Shown here in pieces: positions 17,877 through 26,930 of a stretch of 64,000 bases of DNA. Both the position numbers and the translations under genes were made by a program. The notes under the pieces are model-generated. The model did no database searches. It was given only the letters and a program-made list of their open reading frames with translations, and was not told where the DNA came from. This DNA is from Capnocytophaga stomatis (GTDB taxonomy: Bacteria; Bacteroidota; Bacteroidia; Flavobacteriales; Flavobacteriaceae). The DNA lies in the NCBI RefSeq assembly GCF_002302635.1, contig NZ_CP022387.1:1054001-1118000 (forward strand). Reading direction: 5' to 3'. The stretch's first letter is position 1; each line of letters opens with the position of its first letter.

Positions 17877-18986
17877 TTAGTACACTTCGCAAACGGGAGT
17901 ATATTCCAATCCAAAGGTATCGGCTACGGCTTTGTATGTCACTTTCCCTTGAACGACATTCAAGCCTTCTTCAAGTCCCTTATCATCTTGACAAGCTTTT
18001 TTCCAGCCCTTGTTAGCCAGTTCTATGGCATATGGTAGGGTTGCATTGGTCAGTGCCAAAGTGGAAGTGTATGGTACAGCCCCCGGAATGTTCGCTACGC
18101 AGTAATGAACAATGCCTTCAACCTCATAAACCGGTTCGCTATGCGTTGTCACTTTTGATGTTTCAAAGCAACCGCCTTGGTCAATAGCAACATCCACTAA
18201 TACAGAGCCTTTCTTCATCAATTTGAGCATTTCTCTGGTGATAAGATGTGGAGCCTTTGCCCCCGGAATCAGTACGGCACCAATCACCAAATCGCAAGAA
18301 GGCAACTCATTTTGAATATTATAAGTCGAAGCAAACAGAGTGTCAATATTTTTCGGGATAATAGTATCCAAAACACGTAATCTTGGCAGTGAAATATCCG
18401 CAATGACTACATCAGCACCCAATCCGGCAGCCATAATCGCCGCATTGTAACCTACAACTCCGCCTCCAAGAACTAAAACTTTTGCCGGTTTCACTCCGGG
18501 AACGCCCCCTAAAAGTACACCTCTTCCCCCTTGAGGTTTTTCAAGAAATCGAGCTCCTTGCTGAGTAGCCATCCGCCCTGCAACCTCTGACATTGGGGTT
18601 AGTAAAGGAAGCGAATTATGAGCAGTAACCGTTTCGTAAGCCAAACAAACCGCCTTTTGCTTTATCATCGCGTGAGTTAAAGCCTCTTCCGAAGCAAAAT
18701 GAAAATACGTGAAAATCAATTGACCTTCACGTATCAAATCATATTCGGAAAGAATGGGTTCTTTCACTTTGTAAATCATATCAGCTGTTGCATAAACCTC
18801 CTCAATTGTTGGTAAAATAATCGCACCAGCTTTTACGTACTCCTCATCGGAGAAACCACTTCCCTGCCCTGCTGTTTTTTGTACATAAACAGTATGACCG
18901 TTTTTAACCAATTCGCTAACACCACTTGGCGTAGCTCCAACGCGGTTTTCGTTGTTTTTAATTTCTTTTGGAATTCCTATTTTCAT
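17877..18986 (-). CDS. ald: Alanine dehydrogenase
   Basis: A 369-residue NAD-dependent L-alanine dehydrogenase interconverting alanine and pyruvate plus ammonium. The start ATG at 18986 gives the canonical MKIGIPKEIKNNENRVG; the open frame extends 22 codons further upstream with non-conserved sequence. The substrate-side region KVKEPILSEYDLI, the MSEVAGRMATQQGARFLE stretch and the Rossmann segment VLGGGVVGYNAAIMAAGLGA are all present. Its length equals the usual 370. It converges with recJ on a shared terminator; a 60-residue membrane protein gene lies upstream in the same direction. Confidence 0.95.
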   Translation of the reverse strand: MKIGIPKEIKNNENRVGATPSGVSELVKNGHTVYVQKTAGQGSGFSDEEYVKAGAIILPTIEEVYATADMIYKVKEPILSEYDLIREGQLIFTYFHFASEEALTHAMIKQKAVCLAYETVTAHNSLPLLTPMSEVAGRMATQQGARFLEKPQGGRGVLLGGVPGVKPAKVLVLGGGVVGYNAAIMAAGLGADVVIADISLPRLRVLDTIIPKNIDTLFASTYNIQNELPSCDLVIGAVLIPGAKAPHLITREMLKLMKKGSVLVDVAIDQGGCFETSKVTTHSEPVYEVEGIVHYCVANIPGAVPYTSTLALTNATLPYAIELANKGWKKACQDDKGLEEGLNVVQGKVTYKAVADTFGLEYTPVCEVY

Positions 18987-19082
18987 TGTTTTTTTATTTA
19001 GAATTTTCATATTTGATGTGCTAAAATTATAAAAACACATCGAAAAACACAAAAAAACAATGATATTTTTTTATCTTTAAAC

Positions 19083-19265
19083 CTAAACTCTTCCCTTTAA
19101 AGCGTTGAATACCCAAGCAATAGCAAAAAAACCTACGCCTACAGCCGCAAAGCCAAATCCTGCGATATCATCATATCGGAAGGCTCCTAAAGCTATGAGT
19201 CCCACCCCTACAACAATCATTATAAGTGTGGCGTATCCTAAAACAGTATTTTTATTCATTGACAT
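19083..19265 (-). CDS. Small two-helix membrane protein (CAL67264-like)
   Basis: Sixty residues with two hydrophobic helices (about 9-27 and 35-54) joined by a short RYDDIAGFG loop. It resembles the CAL67264 family, a small conserved flavobacterial membrane protein of unknown role. It starts 12 bp after the preceding gene's stop and is likely the last gene of the purK-led set. ATG 19265 is used; a second ATG two codons later would also serve. Confidence 0.7.
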   Translation of the reverse strand: MSMNKNTVLGYATLIMIVVGVGLIALGAFRYDDIAGFGFAAVGVGFFAIAWVFNALKGRV

Positions 19266-19277
19266 AATTCACTCTTT

Positions 19278-20015
19278 TTAAAAGTATTCTATTTTTCTTT
19301 CTGTGACAACTCTTTCAACATCATAAATACGCTCAGTGCGTTGCGTCCAGTTGCCTTTTGAATCGTATTTGTAGGAGAAAATTTTTTGCCCATAAAGCTG
19401 ATTCCCTTCTCCGTAGTAATTTTCTTCGATAATGTTATTTTTGTCGTCGTAAACGTACTTCAAAAGAACTTTCTTTCCCTCCTTATCCTCAAATCTTTTT
19501 TCCGAAACGTTGCTTTTTGCATCATAAACAATTTCTTGTCTTAATAAGAAAGCACCATCAGCAGTTAAGGATAACTCATTGATTTTGTTTCCCTTTTCAT
19601 CATACGAAGCAACTTGCTTTCCTGTGAGTTTTCCTGAGGCATCATAACCTAAAACTTCCTCTTTCTGAACTTTAGCTTCGTAAATGTACTTTAAAACTTC
19701 TTCTACTTGATTCTTTTCATTTAGAATTTCAACTTTTGTCAGATGGTTTTTATCATCATAAAAATAACGCCAGCTTGCAGAGGTTTTCCCCTCATTTGTA
19801 AATCTTCGACCGGAAATTTTAAATCCTTTGTCGTTATATTTTTCTTGTGTATTGAAGTTGGACAGAGCCTCCTTTTTACCTTCGTTACCAACGTACCGAT
19901 ATGCAATGCTTTCCACGGATTTTACTTTTCCTTTCAGATTTTCTTTTTGCCAATCTGTTTTGAGATTTTGCCCAAAAGCAACAGCTGAAATTAGAAATAC
20001 TAACAATATTCTCAT
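19278..20015 (-). CDS. Secreted protein with YD-like repeats
   Basis: I place the start at ATG 20015 (245 residues), giving a compact signal peptide (MRILLVFLISAVAFGQ); the frame opens ten codons earlier at a TTG. The mature part is built of repeated strands of 20-25 residues with Y-D-x-K/G-N cores, such as YFYDDKNHLTK, SYDEKGNKINE, VYDAKSNVSEK, YVYDDKNNIIEE and KYDSKGNWTQR. This resembles YD/Rhs-type beta-repeats found in extracellular Bacteroidetes proteins. No catalytic or toxin domain is present. It follows purK by 38 bp and may be co-transcribed, but a functional link is not evident. Confidence 0.7.
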   Translation of the reverse strand: MRILLVFLISAVAFGQNLKTDWQKENLKGKVKSVESIAYRYVGNEGKKEALSNFNTQEKYNDKGFKISGRRFTNEGKTSASWRYFYDDKNHLTKVEILNEKNQVEEVLKYIYEAKVQKEEVLGYDASGKLTGKQVASYDEKGNKINELSLTADGAFLLRQEIVYDAKSNVSEKRFEDKEGKKVLLKYVYDDKNNIIEENYYGEGNQLYGQKIFSYKYDSKGNWTQRTERIYDVERVVTERKIEYF

Positions 20016-20053
20016 CTGATGATGTATAAAAAACGTTTTTGACAACTTCTAAA

Positions 20054-21208
20054 TTATTCGCTAATTACCAAAATGGTTTCCTTTACCTTTTGGGCTGTTT
20101 CCCTTGCTTTGGAAACGTTCTCATCAACAATGGTAACGTGTCCCATCTTTCGGAAAGGCCTCGTCTCTCGTTTTCCGTAAATATGTGGTGTAACGCCGTC
20201 CATAGCCATAATTTTTTCAATATTCTTATAAACTACATTACCTTTGTAGCCTTCTGCTCCAACCAAATTCACCATAACTCCAGCCACTTTGCTATCAGTT
20301 CTGCCCAATGGAAGATTCAAAATAGCACGCAAATGCTGTTCAAACTGGCTTGTGTAGGAAGCTTCAATGCTGTAATGACCCGAATTGTGAGGACGCGGAG
20401 CCACTTCATTGACCAAAATTTCATCATCTTGAGTTTGAAACATTTCTACAGCCAAAAGACCCGTAATTTTGAGAGCATCAGCCACTTGAAGAGCTACTTT
20501 CCGAGCCTTTTCAGCTACTTCGTTCGCAATCCGAGCCGGGCAAATCACATATTCAACCTGATTGGCTTCAGGATGGAATTCCATTTCTACAACAGGATAT
20601 GTTTTTATCTCTCCTTTCGGGTTGCGAGCCACTATTACAGCCAATTCATTTTTAAAAGGAATCATCACTTCAGCAATACATTCTGTATCAGCAATGTTCG
20701 CTAAATCTTCCGTTGTACGGACAACCTTTACTCCATTTCCATCGTAACCAAAACGAGTACTTTTCCAAACAAAAGGAAACTGAACTTTGCCTTCTGTAAC
20801 TGCCTGATTTAATTCTTCTTTCGAAGCAAAAGTTTCGAAACTTGCTGTCGGGATGTTGTTTTTTTTATAAAATTTTTTCTGAAATCCTTTATTTTGAATG
20901 ATTCTCAAACTCTCTGCCGAAGGATATACTTTTATTCCCTCTTTTTCCAACTGCTCAAGAGCATCAACATTCACGTTTTCAATTTCAATGGTAAGAACAT
21001 TCACATTTTTACCGAATTTGTAAACCGCTTCATAATCATTCAAATCCCCTTGAAAGAACTCATTACAAGCCAAACGACTCGGAGCATCGGCACTGGAATC
21101 TAGTACGTGCGTTTTAATATCATACTTTCGGGTTTCGGAAAGTAACATCTTACCCAATTGCCCTCCTCCTAATATACCCAAAGTAAAATCTGATGAAAAG
21201 TAATTCAT
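20054..21208 (-). CDS. purK: 5-(carboxyamino)imidazole ribonucleotide synthase
   Basis: A 384-residue ATP-grasp enzyme converting AIR, bicarbonate and ATP to N5-CAIR in purine synthesis. Visible: N-terminal GILGGGQLGKMLLSE (about 10-24), the ATP-grasp lysine region FPFVWKSTRFGYDGNGV and the C-terminal NEVAPRPHNSGHYSIEA signature of PurK. Length is as expected. PurE, its usual partner, is not in the window. The gene lies 51 bp downstream of the MBL-fold gene and upstream of two small genes on the same strand. Confidence 0.96.
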   Translation of the reverse strand: MNYFSSDFTLGILGGGQLGKMLLSETRKYDIKTHVLDSSADAPSRLACNEFFQGDLNDYEAVYKFGKNVNVLTIEIENVNVDALEQLEKEGIKVYPSAESLRIIQNKGFQKKFYKKNNIPTASFETFASKEELNQAVTEGKVQFPFVWKSTRFGYDGNGVKVVRTTEDLANIADTECIAEVMIPFKNELAVIVARNPKGEIKTYPVVEMEFHPEANQVEYVICPARIANEVAEKARKVALQVADALKITGLLAVEMFQTQDDEILVNEVAPRPHNSGHYSIEASYTSQFEQHLRAILNLPLGRTDSKVAGVMVNLVGAEGYKGNVVYKNIEKIMAMDGVTPHIYGKRETRPFRKMGHVTIVDENVSKARETAQKVKETILVISE

Positions 21209-21259
21209 TTTAAATTAATTGCAAAGTAATTCTGAATAAAAAATAAGAAAGATACTCCA

Positions 21260-21937
21260 TTAAATTGTGATAGTTCTGCCTATTTCAAGCAACAAAAGCT
21301 CCTTTCCTTTGGCTTTAAAACTGCGTTTTGCCAATTCGTGGTCAAGCTTAATGTAGCTGAAAGTGTCGTAGTTTACGCCCAGCACCCTATTACATTTTAC
21401 AAAATCAGAGGCCATAACAGCGTCTTCTATGTCCATTGTGAAGTTACCACCGATTGGCAACACAGCAAAATCTATCTTATGACGCACCGGAATAAGCTGC
21501 ATATCAAAGTGCAACGCCGTATTCCCAGCTATGTAAACAGTTTTTTCAGGTGTTTTCAAAACAAAACCTCCCGCACAACCTCCTGCTTTCCCATCAGGAA
21601 ACGTTGAAGAATGCAAGGCTTGTACAAATTTCAAATGTCCAAACGGAAAATCAAACGAACCGCCCAAATTCATAGGATGCCCATCAAATCCCAAATTGTA
21701 ATAATTTTCAACTATTTCAAAGTTTGAAATAATTTTTGCTCTGGTTCTGCTTGCGATGGCTTCAACATCCATTGTATGATCTTGATGAGCATTGGTTATC
21801 AAGATGTAATCAGCTTTTATTTGATCAACGTTAATGTGTTTTGCGAAAGGGTTTCCTGAAATGAAAGGGTCAACCAAAAGATTTATATCCTCTGTTTTTA
21901 TTCCAATACAAGAATGTCCGTAAAAAGTTATTTCCAT
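21260..21937 (-). CDS. UPF0173-type metal-dependent hydrolase (MBL fold)
   Basis: A 225-residue metallo-beta-lactamase-fold protein of the UPF0173/YtkL group. It starts with MEITFYGHSCIGIKTED and carries the metal site HQDHTMD (with NAHQDH replacing the common THxHxDH form) and a second histidine near QALHSST. The family is widespread and its substrate is not settled. It has no signal peptide and should be cytoplasmic. It precedes purK on the same strand with 51 bp between them. Confidence 0.88.
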   Translation of the reverse strand: MEITFYGHSCIGIKTEDINLLVDPFISGNPFAKHINVDQIKADYILITNAHQDHTMDVEAIASRTRAKIISNFEIVENYYNLGFDGHPMNLGGSFDFPFGHLKFVQALHSSTFPDGKAGGCAGGFVLKTPEKTVYIAGNTALHFDMQLIPVRHKIDFAVLPIGGNFTMDIEDAVMASDFVKCNRVLGVNYDTFSYIKLDHELAKRSFKAKGKELLLLEIGRTITI

Positions 21938-22024
21938 AGTATTTTTAACATCTATGAGATAAAAGTAAATGTATTTGAGTGATTAAATATAAAATATCAA
22001 GTTAAAATATCTTTGCTGGCGAAA

Positions 22025-22924
22025 TTACAAAATTTGTGCAATGAAAAATAACAATGCTAAAAAAAAAGTACTCAATGCCACAATTTTCAATTCTTTATCT
22101 AAATCTTTCAAGTTTTTATTCCGTTTAACAGATAGTAAATGAATCACCAACGGAAAAAAAGCTATCATATAAAGCAACTGCCAACGCACCTGAAAGTTCA
22201 AAATCGAAAAAGCCATCATACACAACATAGCCAAAACTACCAAATAATAATGGTAATATTTAGCCAAATCAATTCCCATTTTTACCACCAACGTATTCTT
22301 GCCTACAGCCTTATCATTTTCATAATCACGCATATTATTGAGGTTCAAAACTGCAACACTTAGCAGCCCAACTGCCGTAGCGGGTAAAAATATTTTCCAA
22401 TTCAACTGATGCACATACAAAAAATACGAACCAAGCACACTTACCAATCCAAAGAAAATAAAGACAAACACATCTCCCAATCCTCTGTAACCATAAGCTG
22501 ATTTTCCCACCGTGTATTTGATTGCCGCCACCACACAAAGCACTCCTAAAAGAAAGAAAATCAGCGTATATAACAGATTTTCCTCTCCAAAGGAAACATA
22601 AATTAATGCAATTGCCAAAAGTACTGAAAACAAAGCCGTTACCACAACGACAAACTTCATTTGTTTCCGAGTTACTTTTCCACTTTGCAAAGCCCTCTCA
22701 GGACCAACACGATTTTCGTTATCCGTACCCTTTACTCCATCACCATAATCATTTGCAAAATTAGAAAGCACCTGAAAAAGAATCGTTGTTAAAAGTGCCA
22801 ACAAAAAAACCTCCCATCGGAAGTAGCCTGCACGAAACGCCAAAGCACTCCCCATAATAATCCCCGAAACAGAAAGAGGCAATGTCCGCAATCGAGCAGC
22901 TTTTATATATGTTCGTAGTTTCAT
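22025..22924 (-). CDS. menA: 1,4-dihydroxy-2-naphthoate polyprenyltransferase
   Basis: A 299-residue UbiA-family membrane prenyltransferase that attaches the polyprenyl chain in menaquinone synthesis. The Mg-prenyl diphosphate motif NFANDYGDGVKGTD is at about 57-70, and the second aspartate motif is NNMRDYENDKAVGKNTL near 196-212. Eight or nine transmembrane segments are visible. Menaquinone is the expected electron donor for the alternative complex III encoded at 31-40 kb. A -7-like box on the - strand (TACCTTTG, 23094-23101) lies 170 bp upstream, without a clear -33 box. Confidence 0.94.
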   Translation of the reverse strand: MKLRTYIKAARLRTLPLSVSGIIMGSALAFRAGYFRWEVFLLALLTTILFQVLSNFANDYGDGVKGTDNENRVGPERALQSGKVTRKQMKFVVVVTALFSVLLAIALIYVSFGEENLLYTLIFFLLGVLCVVAAIKYTVGKSAYGYRGLGDVFVFIFFGLVSVLGSYFLYVHQLNWKIFLPATAVGLLSVAVLNLNNMRDYENDKAVGKNTLVVKMGIDLAKYYHYYLVVLAMLCMMAFSILNFQVRWQLLYMIAFFPLVIHLLSVKRNKNLKDLDKELKIVALSTFFLALLFFIAQIL

Positions 22925-23385
22925 TTATTTCCTTAAATCGAAGTTGAAAAATTCACAATTCTTTACTTTTCCTCTGCAAAACGACTTTTGTACAAAAAGC
23001 ATCAATTTTACAAAACACCCAAGCCTTCTCATCACGTAATCATAAGAGAACCAGCAATTTCAACCTCTTTTGAATTTCATTTTTTTGATATTGCAAAGGT
23101 AGAAAATATAAATGAATAAAAAAATTCATTTTCTTGAACAAAAGAAACAAATCTGTAAAATTTCACTGATTTTAACACCCAAAAATCAAAAACTAATAAA
23201 ACAAACGAAGATATCTTCCTAAAAAATTAATTTATTTAAAAGAAATTCTTTAAAAAACTTAAAAATCAGCAAAATAATTCGTTTCTAAAATTTTAACATT
23301 ATGGCGGATTATATTTCTCAAATGTTAATTCTGTTTTCAAATTCATTTTTTTTTCATACTTTTGTCCGACAAATACAGAGAGATT
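22925..23385. other. Divergent spacer between menA and accD
   Basis: About 460 bp, very AT-rich, without a gene. It holds -7-like boxes for both directions (CAAAGGTA 23094-23101 for menA; TACTTTTG 23357-23364 just 21 bp before the accD ATG). I found no hairpin or riboswitch-like fold by eye. Confidence 0.5.
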
Positions 23386-24240
23386 ATGTCTTGGTTTAAA
23401 AGAACAGCAAAAGGAATACAGACCTCTACTGAGGAAAAGAAAGATATACCCAAAGGATTATGGTACAAGTCCCCAAGCGGAAACATCGTTGATAATGAAG
23501 CACTTGAGACAAACTACTTTGTAAGTCCTGAAGATGATTACCACGTAAGGATAGGAAGCAAAGAATATTTCCAAATTCTATTCGACAATAACGAATTCAA
23601 AGAACTTGATGCCAACTTATCTTCCAAAGACCCTTTGGAATTTGTTGATACAAAATCGTACGCAACACGCCTAAAAGAAGCAGAGCAAAAAACAGGTTTG
23701 AAAGACGCCGTTCGCACTGCTGTTGGCAAGTCGAAAGGAGAAAAAATCGTGATTGCTTGTATGGATTTTGCTTTCATCGGTGGTTCGATGGGAAGTGTGG
23801 TAGGTGAGAAAATTTCGCGAGCAATTGGGTACGCCATCAAACACAAGTTACCTTTCCTAATGATTTCAAAATCAGGAGGAGCCAGAATGATGGAAGCCGC
23901 ACTTTCGTTGATGCAAATGGCTAAAACTTCTGTGAAATTGGCTCAGTTGGATGAAGCAAAATTACCTTATATTTCGCTTTGTACCGACCCAACCACTGGA
24001 GGAACAACCGCCTCTTACGCGATGCTTGGCGATATCAACATTGCCGAACCTGGGGCGTTGATTGGCTTTGCCGGTCCGCGAGTAGTGAAAGACACCACAG
24101 GACAAGATTTGCCTGAAGGATTCCAAACTGCGGAATTTGTTTTGGAACACGGCTTCTTGGATTTCATTGTAAATCGTAAGCAATTGAAAGACAAGGTGAA
24201 TTTATACATCGATTTGGTAATGAATCGCCCAATACGATAA
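23386..24240 (+). CDS. accD: Acetyl-CoA carboxylase carboxyltransferase subunit beta
   Basis: A 284-residue crotonase-fold subunit that, with AccA, transfers CO2 from carboxybiotin to acetyl-CoA to make malonyl-CoA. The start ATG 23386 gives [20 protein letters not shown]. The body shows [38 protein letters not shown] and [18 protein letters not shown], all typical of AccD. The N-terminal zinc ribbon of most AccD proteins is altered: both CxxC knuckles are replaced (SPSG at 29-32 and SPED near 47-50), so no zinc site remains. From memory this is common among flavobacteria. It precedes mvaD by 12 bp and is probably in one operon with it. Confidence 0.95.
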   Translation: MSWFKRTAKGIQTSTEEKKDIPKGLWYKSPSGNIVDNEALETNYFVSPEDDYHVRIGSKEYFQILFDNNEFKELDANLSSKDPLEFVDTKSYATRLKEAEQKTGLKDAVRTAVGKSKGEKIVIACMDFAFIGGSMGSVVGEKISRAIGYAIKHKLPFLMISKSGGARMMEAALSLMQMAKTSVKLAQLDEAKLPYISLCTDPTTGGTTASYAMLGDINIAEPGALIGFAGPRVVKDTTGQDLPEGFQTAEFVLEHGFLDFIVNRKQLKDKVNLYIDLVMNRPIR

Positions 24241-24252
24241 AGAAGAAAATAA

Positions 24253-25287
24253 ATGAACGATAAAAATTTTGTTTCTTGGAAGGCACCGAGTAATATTGCT
24301 TTGGTCAAATATTGGGGAAAACTTGCGGGGCAAATTCCTGCAAATCCTTCCATTAGCTTTACACTAACAAACTGTTATACAGAAACTTCAGTTCATTTTG
24401 AAAAATTAGAAAATCCTTCTAACGATTTTCAATTCGATTTCTTTTTTGAAAAACAACCCAAACCGTCTTTTCATCCGAAAATAGTTACTTTTTTCAATCG
24501 GATTTACGAATATTTGCCGTTTTTGAAGGATTATCGGTTTGAGATATACTCGGAAAATTCCTTCCCGCACAGTAGCGGAATTGCTTCTTCAGCAAGTGCT
24601 ATGGCTGCACTATCGGTGTGCTTAATGCAGATTGAAAAACAATTAAATCCTAATATTTCAGAAAAGGATTTCTGGCAAAAAGCCTCATTTTTAGCACGAT
24701 TAGGCTCGGGAAGTGCCTGCCGAAGTACACAAGGAAGCGTTGTGGTTTGGGGAGAGCATAAATCTATCCCAAACAGTTCCAACCTTTACGGAATAATGTA
24801 TCCGTTTGAAATTCACGATGTTTTCAAAAATTATCAGGATACAGTTTTGCTCATCGATAAGGGGCAAAAACAAGTGAGCAGTTCTGTTGGTCACGATTTG
24901 ATGCACAACCATCCTTTTGCCGAAAAACGCTTCGAGCAAGCCCACAGAAATATTGACCGCCTTATCAGTGCTTTTGCTCAGGGAGATTTGAATGAATTCA
25001 TCGAAGTTGTTGAAAGTGAGGCACTAACGCTACACGCAATGATGATGACCAGTCTTCCTTATTTTGTACTAATGAAACCTAACACTTTAGAAGTCATTCA
25101 ACGCATTTGGAAATTCCGTCAGGAAACCAAAGTTCCCGTTTGCTTTACTTTAGATGCAGGAGCCAACGTACACGTTTTGTACCCCGATTCGTACAAAAAT
25201 GAAGTTTTGCAATTTATTAAAGATGAATTGATTGCATTTTGCGAAAACAATCAGTATATTTGCGACCGATTAAACTCAAACTACTAA
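24253..25287 (+). CDS. mvaD: Diphosphomevalonate decarboxylase
   Basis: A 344-residue GHMP-superfamily enzyme that turns mevalonate diphosphate into isopentenyl diphosphate. Visible features are the N-terminal APSNIALVKYWGK (11-23), the substrate loop PANPSISFTL, the GHMP motif FPHSSGIASSASAMAALS and GSGSACRSTQG near 155-165. Its presence means this organism makes isoprenoids by the mevalonate route. It sits 8 bp upstream of the mevalonate kinase gene and 12 bp downstream of accD. Phosphomevalonate kinase is not in the window. Confidence 0.95.
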   Translation: MNDKNFVSWKAPSNIALVKYWGKLAGQIPANPSISFTLTNCYTETSVHFEKLENPSNDFQFDFFFEKQPKPSFHPKIVTFFNRIYEYLPFLKDYRFEIYSENSFPHSSGIASSASAMAALSVCLMQIEKQLNPNISEKDFWQKASFLARLGSGSACRSTQGSVVVWGEHKSIPNSSNLYGIMYPFEIHDVFKNYQDTVLLIDKGQKQVSSSVGHDLMHNHPFAEKRFEQAHRNIDRLISAFAQGDLNEFIEVVESEALTLHAMMMTSLPYFVLMKPNTLEVIQRIWKFRQETKVPVCFTLDAGANVHVLYPDSYKNEVLQFIKDELIAFCENNQYICDRLNSNY

Positions 25288-25295
25288 ATCTGAAT

Positions 25296-26246
25296 ATGAA
25301 AAGACCTCTATTTTACTCAAAAATCTTACTTTTTGGAGAATATGGTATCATCAAGGATTCCAAGGGATTAGCCATACCGTATAACTTTTATAACGGAGCG
25401 CTGAAAATGCCTGACCAAATAAGTGAAGACAAAAAAGCCGAAGCCGAAAAATCAAACCAAGCTTTAGCTAAATTTGCTCTTCATTTGGAAAAATTATCCT
25501 CAGAAAATCCTGAAATTGTTAGCTTTGACATCGAACAACTAAAGAAAGACATCAACGACGGAATGTTTTTCGATAGCAGTATTCCACAAGGGTATGGCGT
25601 AGGAAGTAGCGGGGCGTTGGTGGCTGCTATTTACGACCAGTACGCACATAATAAAATCACTGTTTTGGAAAACTTGACCCGGGAGAAACTTTTGCAATTG
25701 AAAACCATTTTCGGGAAAATGGAAAGCTTTTTTCACGGAACTTCCTCAGGATTAGACCCTTTAAACAGTTATTTAAGTCTGCCTATTCTCATCAATTCCA
25801 AAGATAATATTGAACCTACGGGAATTCCTTCGCAGGCTGTAAATGGCAAAGGGGCTGTATTTTTGCTTGATAGTGGTGTTGTGGGAGAAACCGCCCCAAT
25901 GGTGAGGATTTTTATGGAAAATATGAAGAATGAGGCTTTCCAAAGTATGTTAAAAACGCAATTCATCAAATATACAGATGCTTGCATTGATGACTTTTTG
26001 AAAGGAAATGTTAAATCACTCTTCAAGAATGTAAAAAAACTTTCCAAAGTGGTATTAAATAATTTCAAACCGATGATTCCGGCAGAATTTCATACGCTTT
26101 GGAAAAAAGGTATCGACACAGGCGATTACTTCCTAAAACTCTGTGGTTCAGGAGGTGGAGGCTATATTTTAGGATTCACAGAAGACTTGGAAAAAGCAAA
26201 GAAAACGCTATCCGGACACAAAATAGAAGTTGTTTATCAATTTTAA
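25296..26246 (+). CDS. mvk: GHMP kinase, probable mevalonate kinase
   Basis: I use ATG 25296 (316 residues) since it follows the mvaD stop by 8 bp and gives MKRPLFYSKILLFGEYGII, the usual mevalonate-kinase start; the open frame extends 19 codons into mvaD. The GHMP ATP-binding motif is PQGYGVGSSGALVAA (near 105-119) and the C-terminal motif is KLCGSGGGGYILGF. The HGTSSGLDPLNSYL stretch matches mevalonate kinases. It phosphorylates mevalonate at the start of the lower pathway that ends with MvaD. Phosphomevalonate kinase cannot be excluded by motif alone. A strong terminator follows. Confidence 0.87.
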   Translation: MKRPLFYSKILLFGEYGIIKDSKGLAIPYNFYNGALKMPDQISEDKKAEAEKSNQALAKFALHLEKLSSENPEIVSFDIEQLKKDINDGMFFDSSIPQGYGVGSSGALVAAIYDQYAHNKITVLENLTREKLLQLKTIFGKMESFFHGTSSGLDPLNSYLSLPILINSKDNIEPTGIPSQAVNGKGAVFLLDSGVVGETAPMVRIFMENMKNEAFQSMLKTQFIKYTDACIDDFLKGNVKSLFKNVKKLSKVVLNNFKPMIPAEFHTLWKKGIDTGDYFLKLCGSGGGGYILGFTEDLEKAKKTLSGHKIEVVYQF

Positions 26247-26253
26247 AATATTA

Positions 26254-26286
26254 AAAATCTCTGAATAGAATTTATTCAGAGATTTT
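26254..26286. terminator. Bidirectional terminator between mvk and bioD
   Basis: A perfect 14-bp stem (AAAATCTCTGAATA/TATTCAGAGATTTT) with a 5-nt loop is flanked by A- and T-rich ends and ends both convergent operons. Confidence 0.88.
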
Positions 26287-26297
26287 ATTTTTGTATT

Positions 26298-26918
26298 TTA
26301 TTCTTCCAAAGTTAGTTTCAATTTATCAGCGTAGTACGAAATCACATTTTTATCAAAATACGGCTCTTCATCTATTCGCCCGAGGAATTTTGCTCCTGTT
26401 TTTTTCAAAATAATACTTTCAGAGGATTTATTTTCCTTTCCACTGAAAATAATTCCACAAACAGGTAAGTTTCTGTGTTTCAGAGCCTCATAAGTAAGTA
26501 AGGTGTGATTGATACTTCCTAAATAATGCCGAGAAACTATAATAATTTTATCCGAAGGCAAAATTAAATCAGCTATAGTATCTGTTTGATTTAGAGGGAC
26601 TAAAAGACCTCCCGCCCCCTCTATAACCAAGTGATTATCAGTATCGGGGCGTTTTATTTTTTTTATATCTATCGAAATACCGTCCAATTCGGCAGAAAGA
26701 TGCGGACTTGCAGGCGTATTCAAAGCATAAGAACTACTATGAAAAAGCGTTTTATTATTAGAAATCAATCTTTTAACTTTATGCGTATCCGAATTTTCCA
26801 AGTCTCCTGCTTGGATAGGCTTCCAATAATCGGCTTGCAAAGCCTCCGTAATAATAGCGGAAACAATTGTTTTCCCCACATCGGTCGATATTCCTGTGAT
26901 AAAATAAGTGTTTTTCAT
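26298..26918 (-). CDS. bioD: ATP-dependent dethiobiotin synthetase
   Basis: A 206-residue P-loop enzyme that closes the ureido ring of dethiobiotin from 7,8-diaminopelargonate, CO2 and ATP. The nucleotide-binding loop is TGISTDVGKT at 8-17, followed by KPIQAGDLENSDTHKVK and the EGAGGLLVPL signature. Slightly short for the family (about 210-225). It lies 12 bp after bioF and is the last gene of the lysC-tilS-bioF-bioD run. BioA and BioB are not in the window. Confidence 0.93.
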   Translation of the reverse strand: MKNTYFITGISTDVGKTIVSAIITEALQADYWKPIQAGDLENSDTHKVKRLISNNKTLFHSSSYALNTPASPHLSAELDGISIDIKKIKRPDTDNHLVIEGAGGLLVPLNQTDTIADLILPSDKIIIVSRHYLGSINHTLLTYEALKHRNLPVCGIIFSGKENKSSESIILKKTGAKFLGRIDEEPYFDKNVISYYADKLKLTLEE

Positions 26919-26930
26919 TTGCGAAATATT

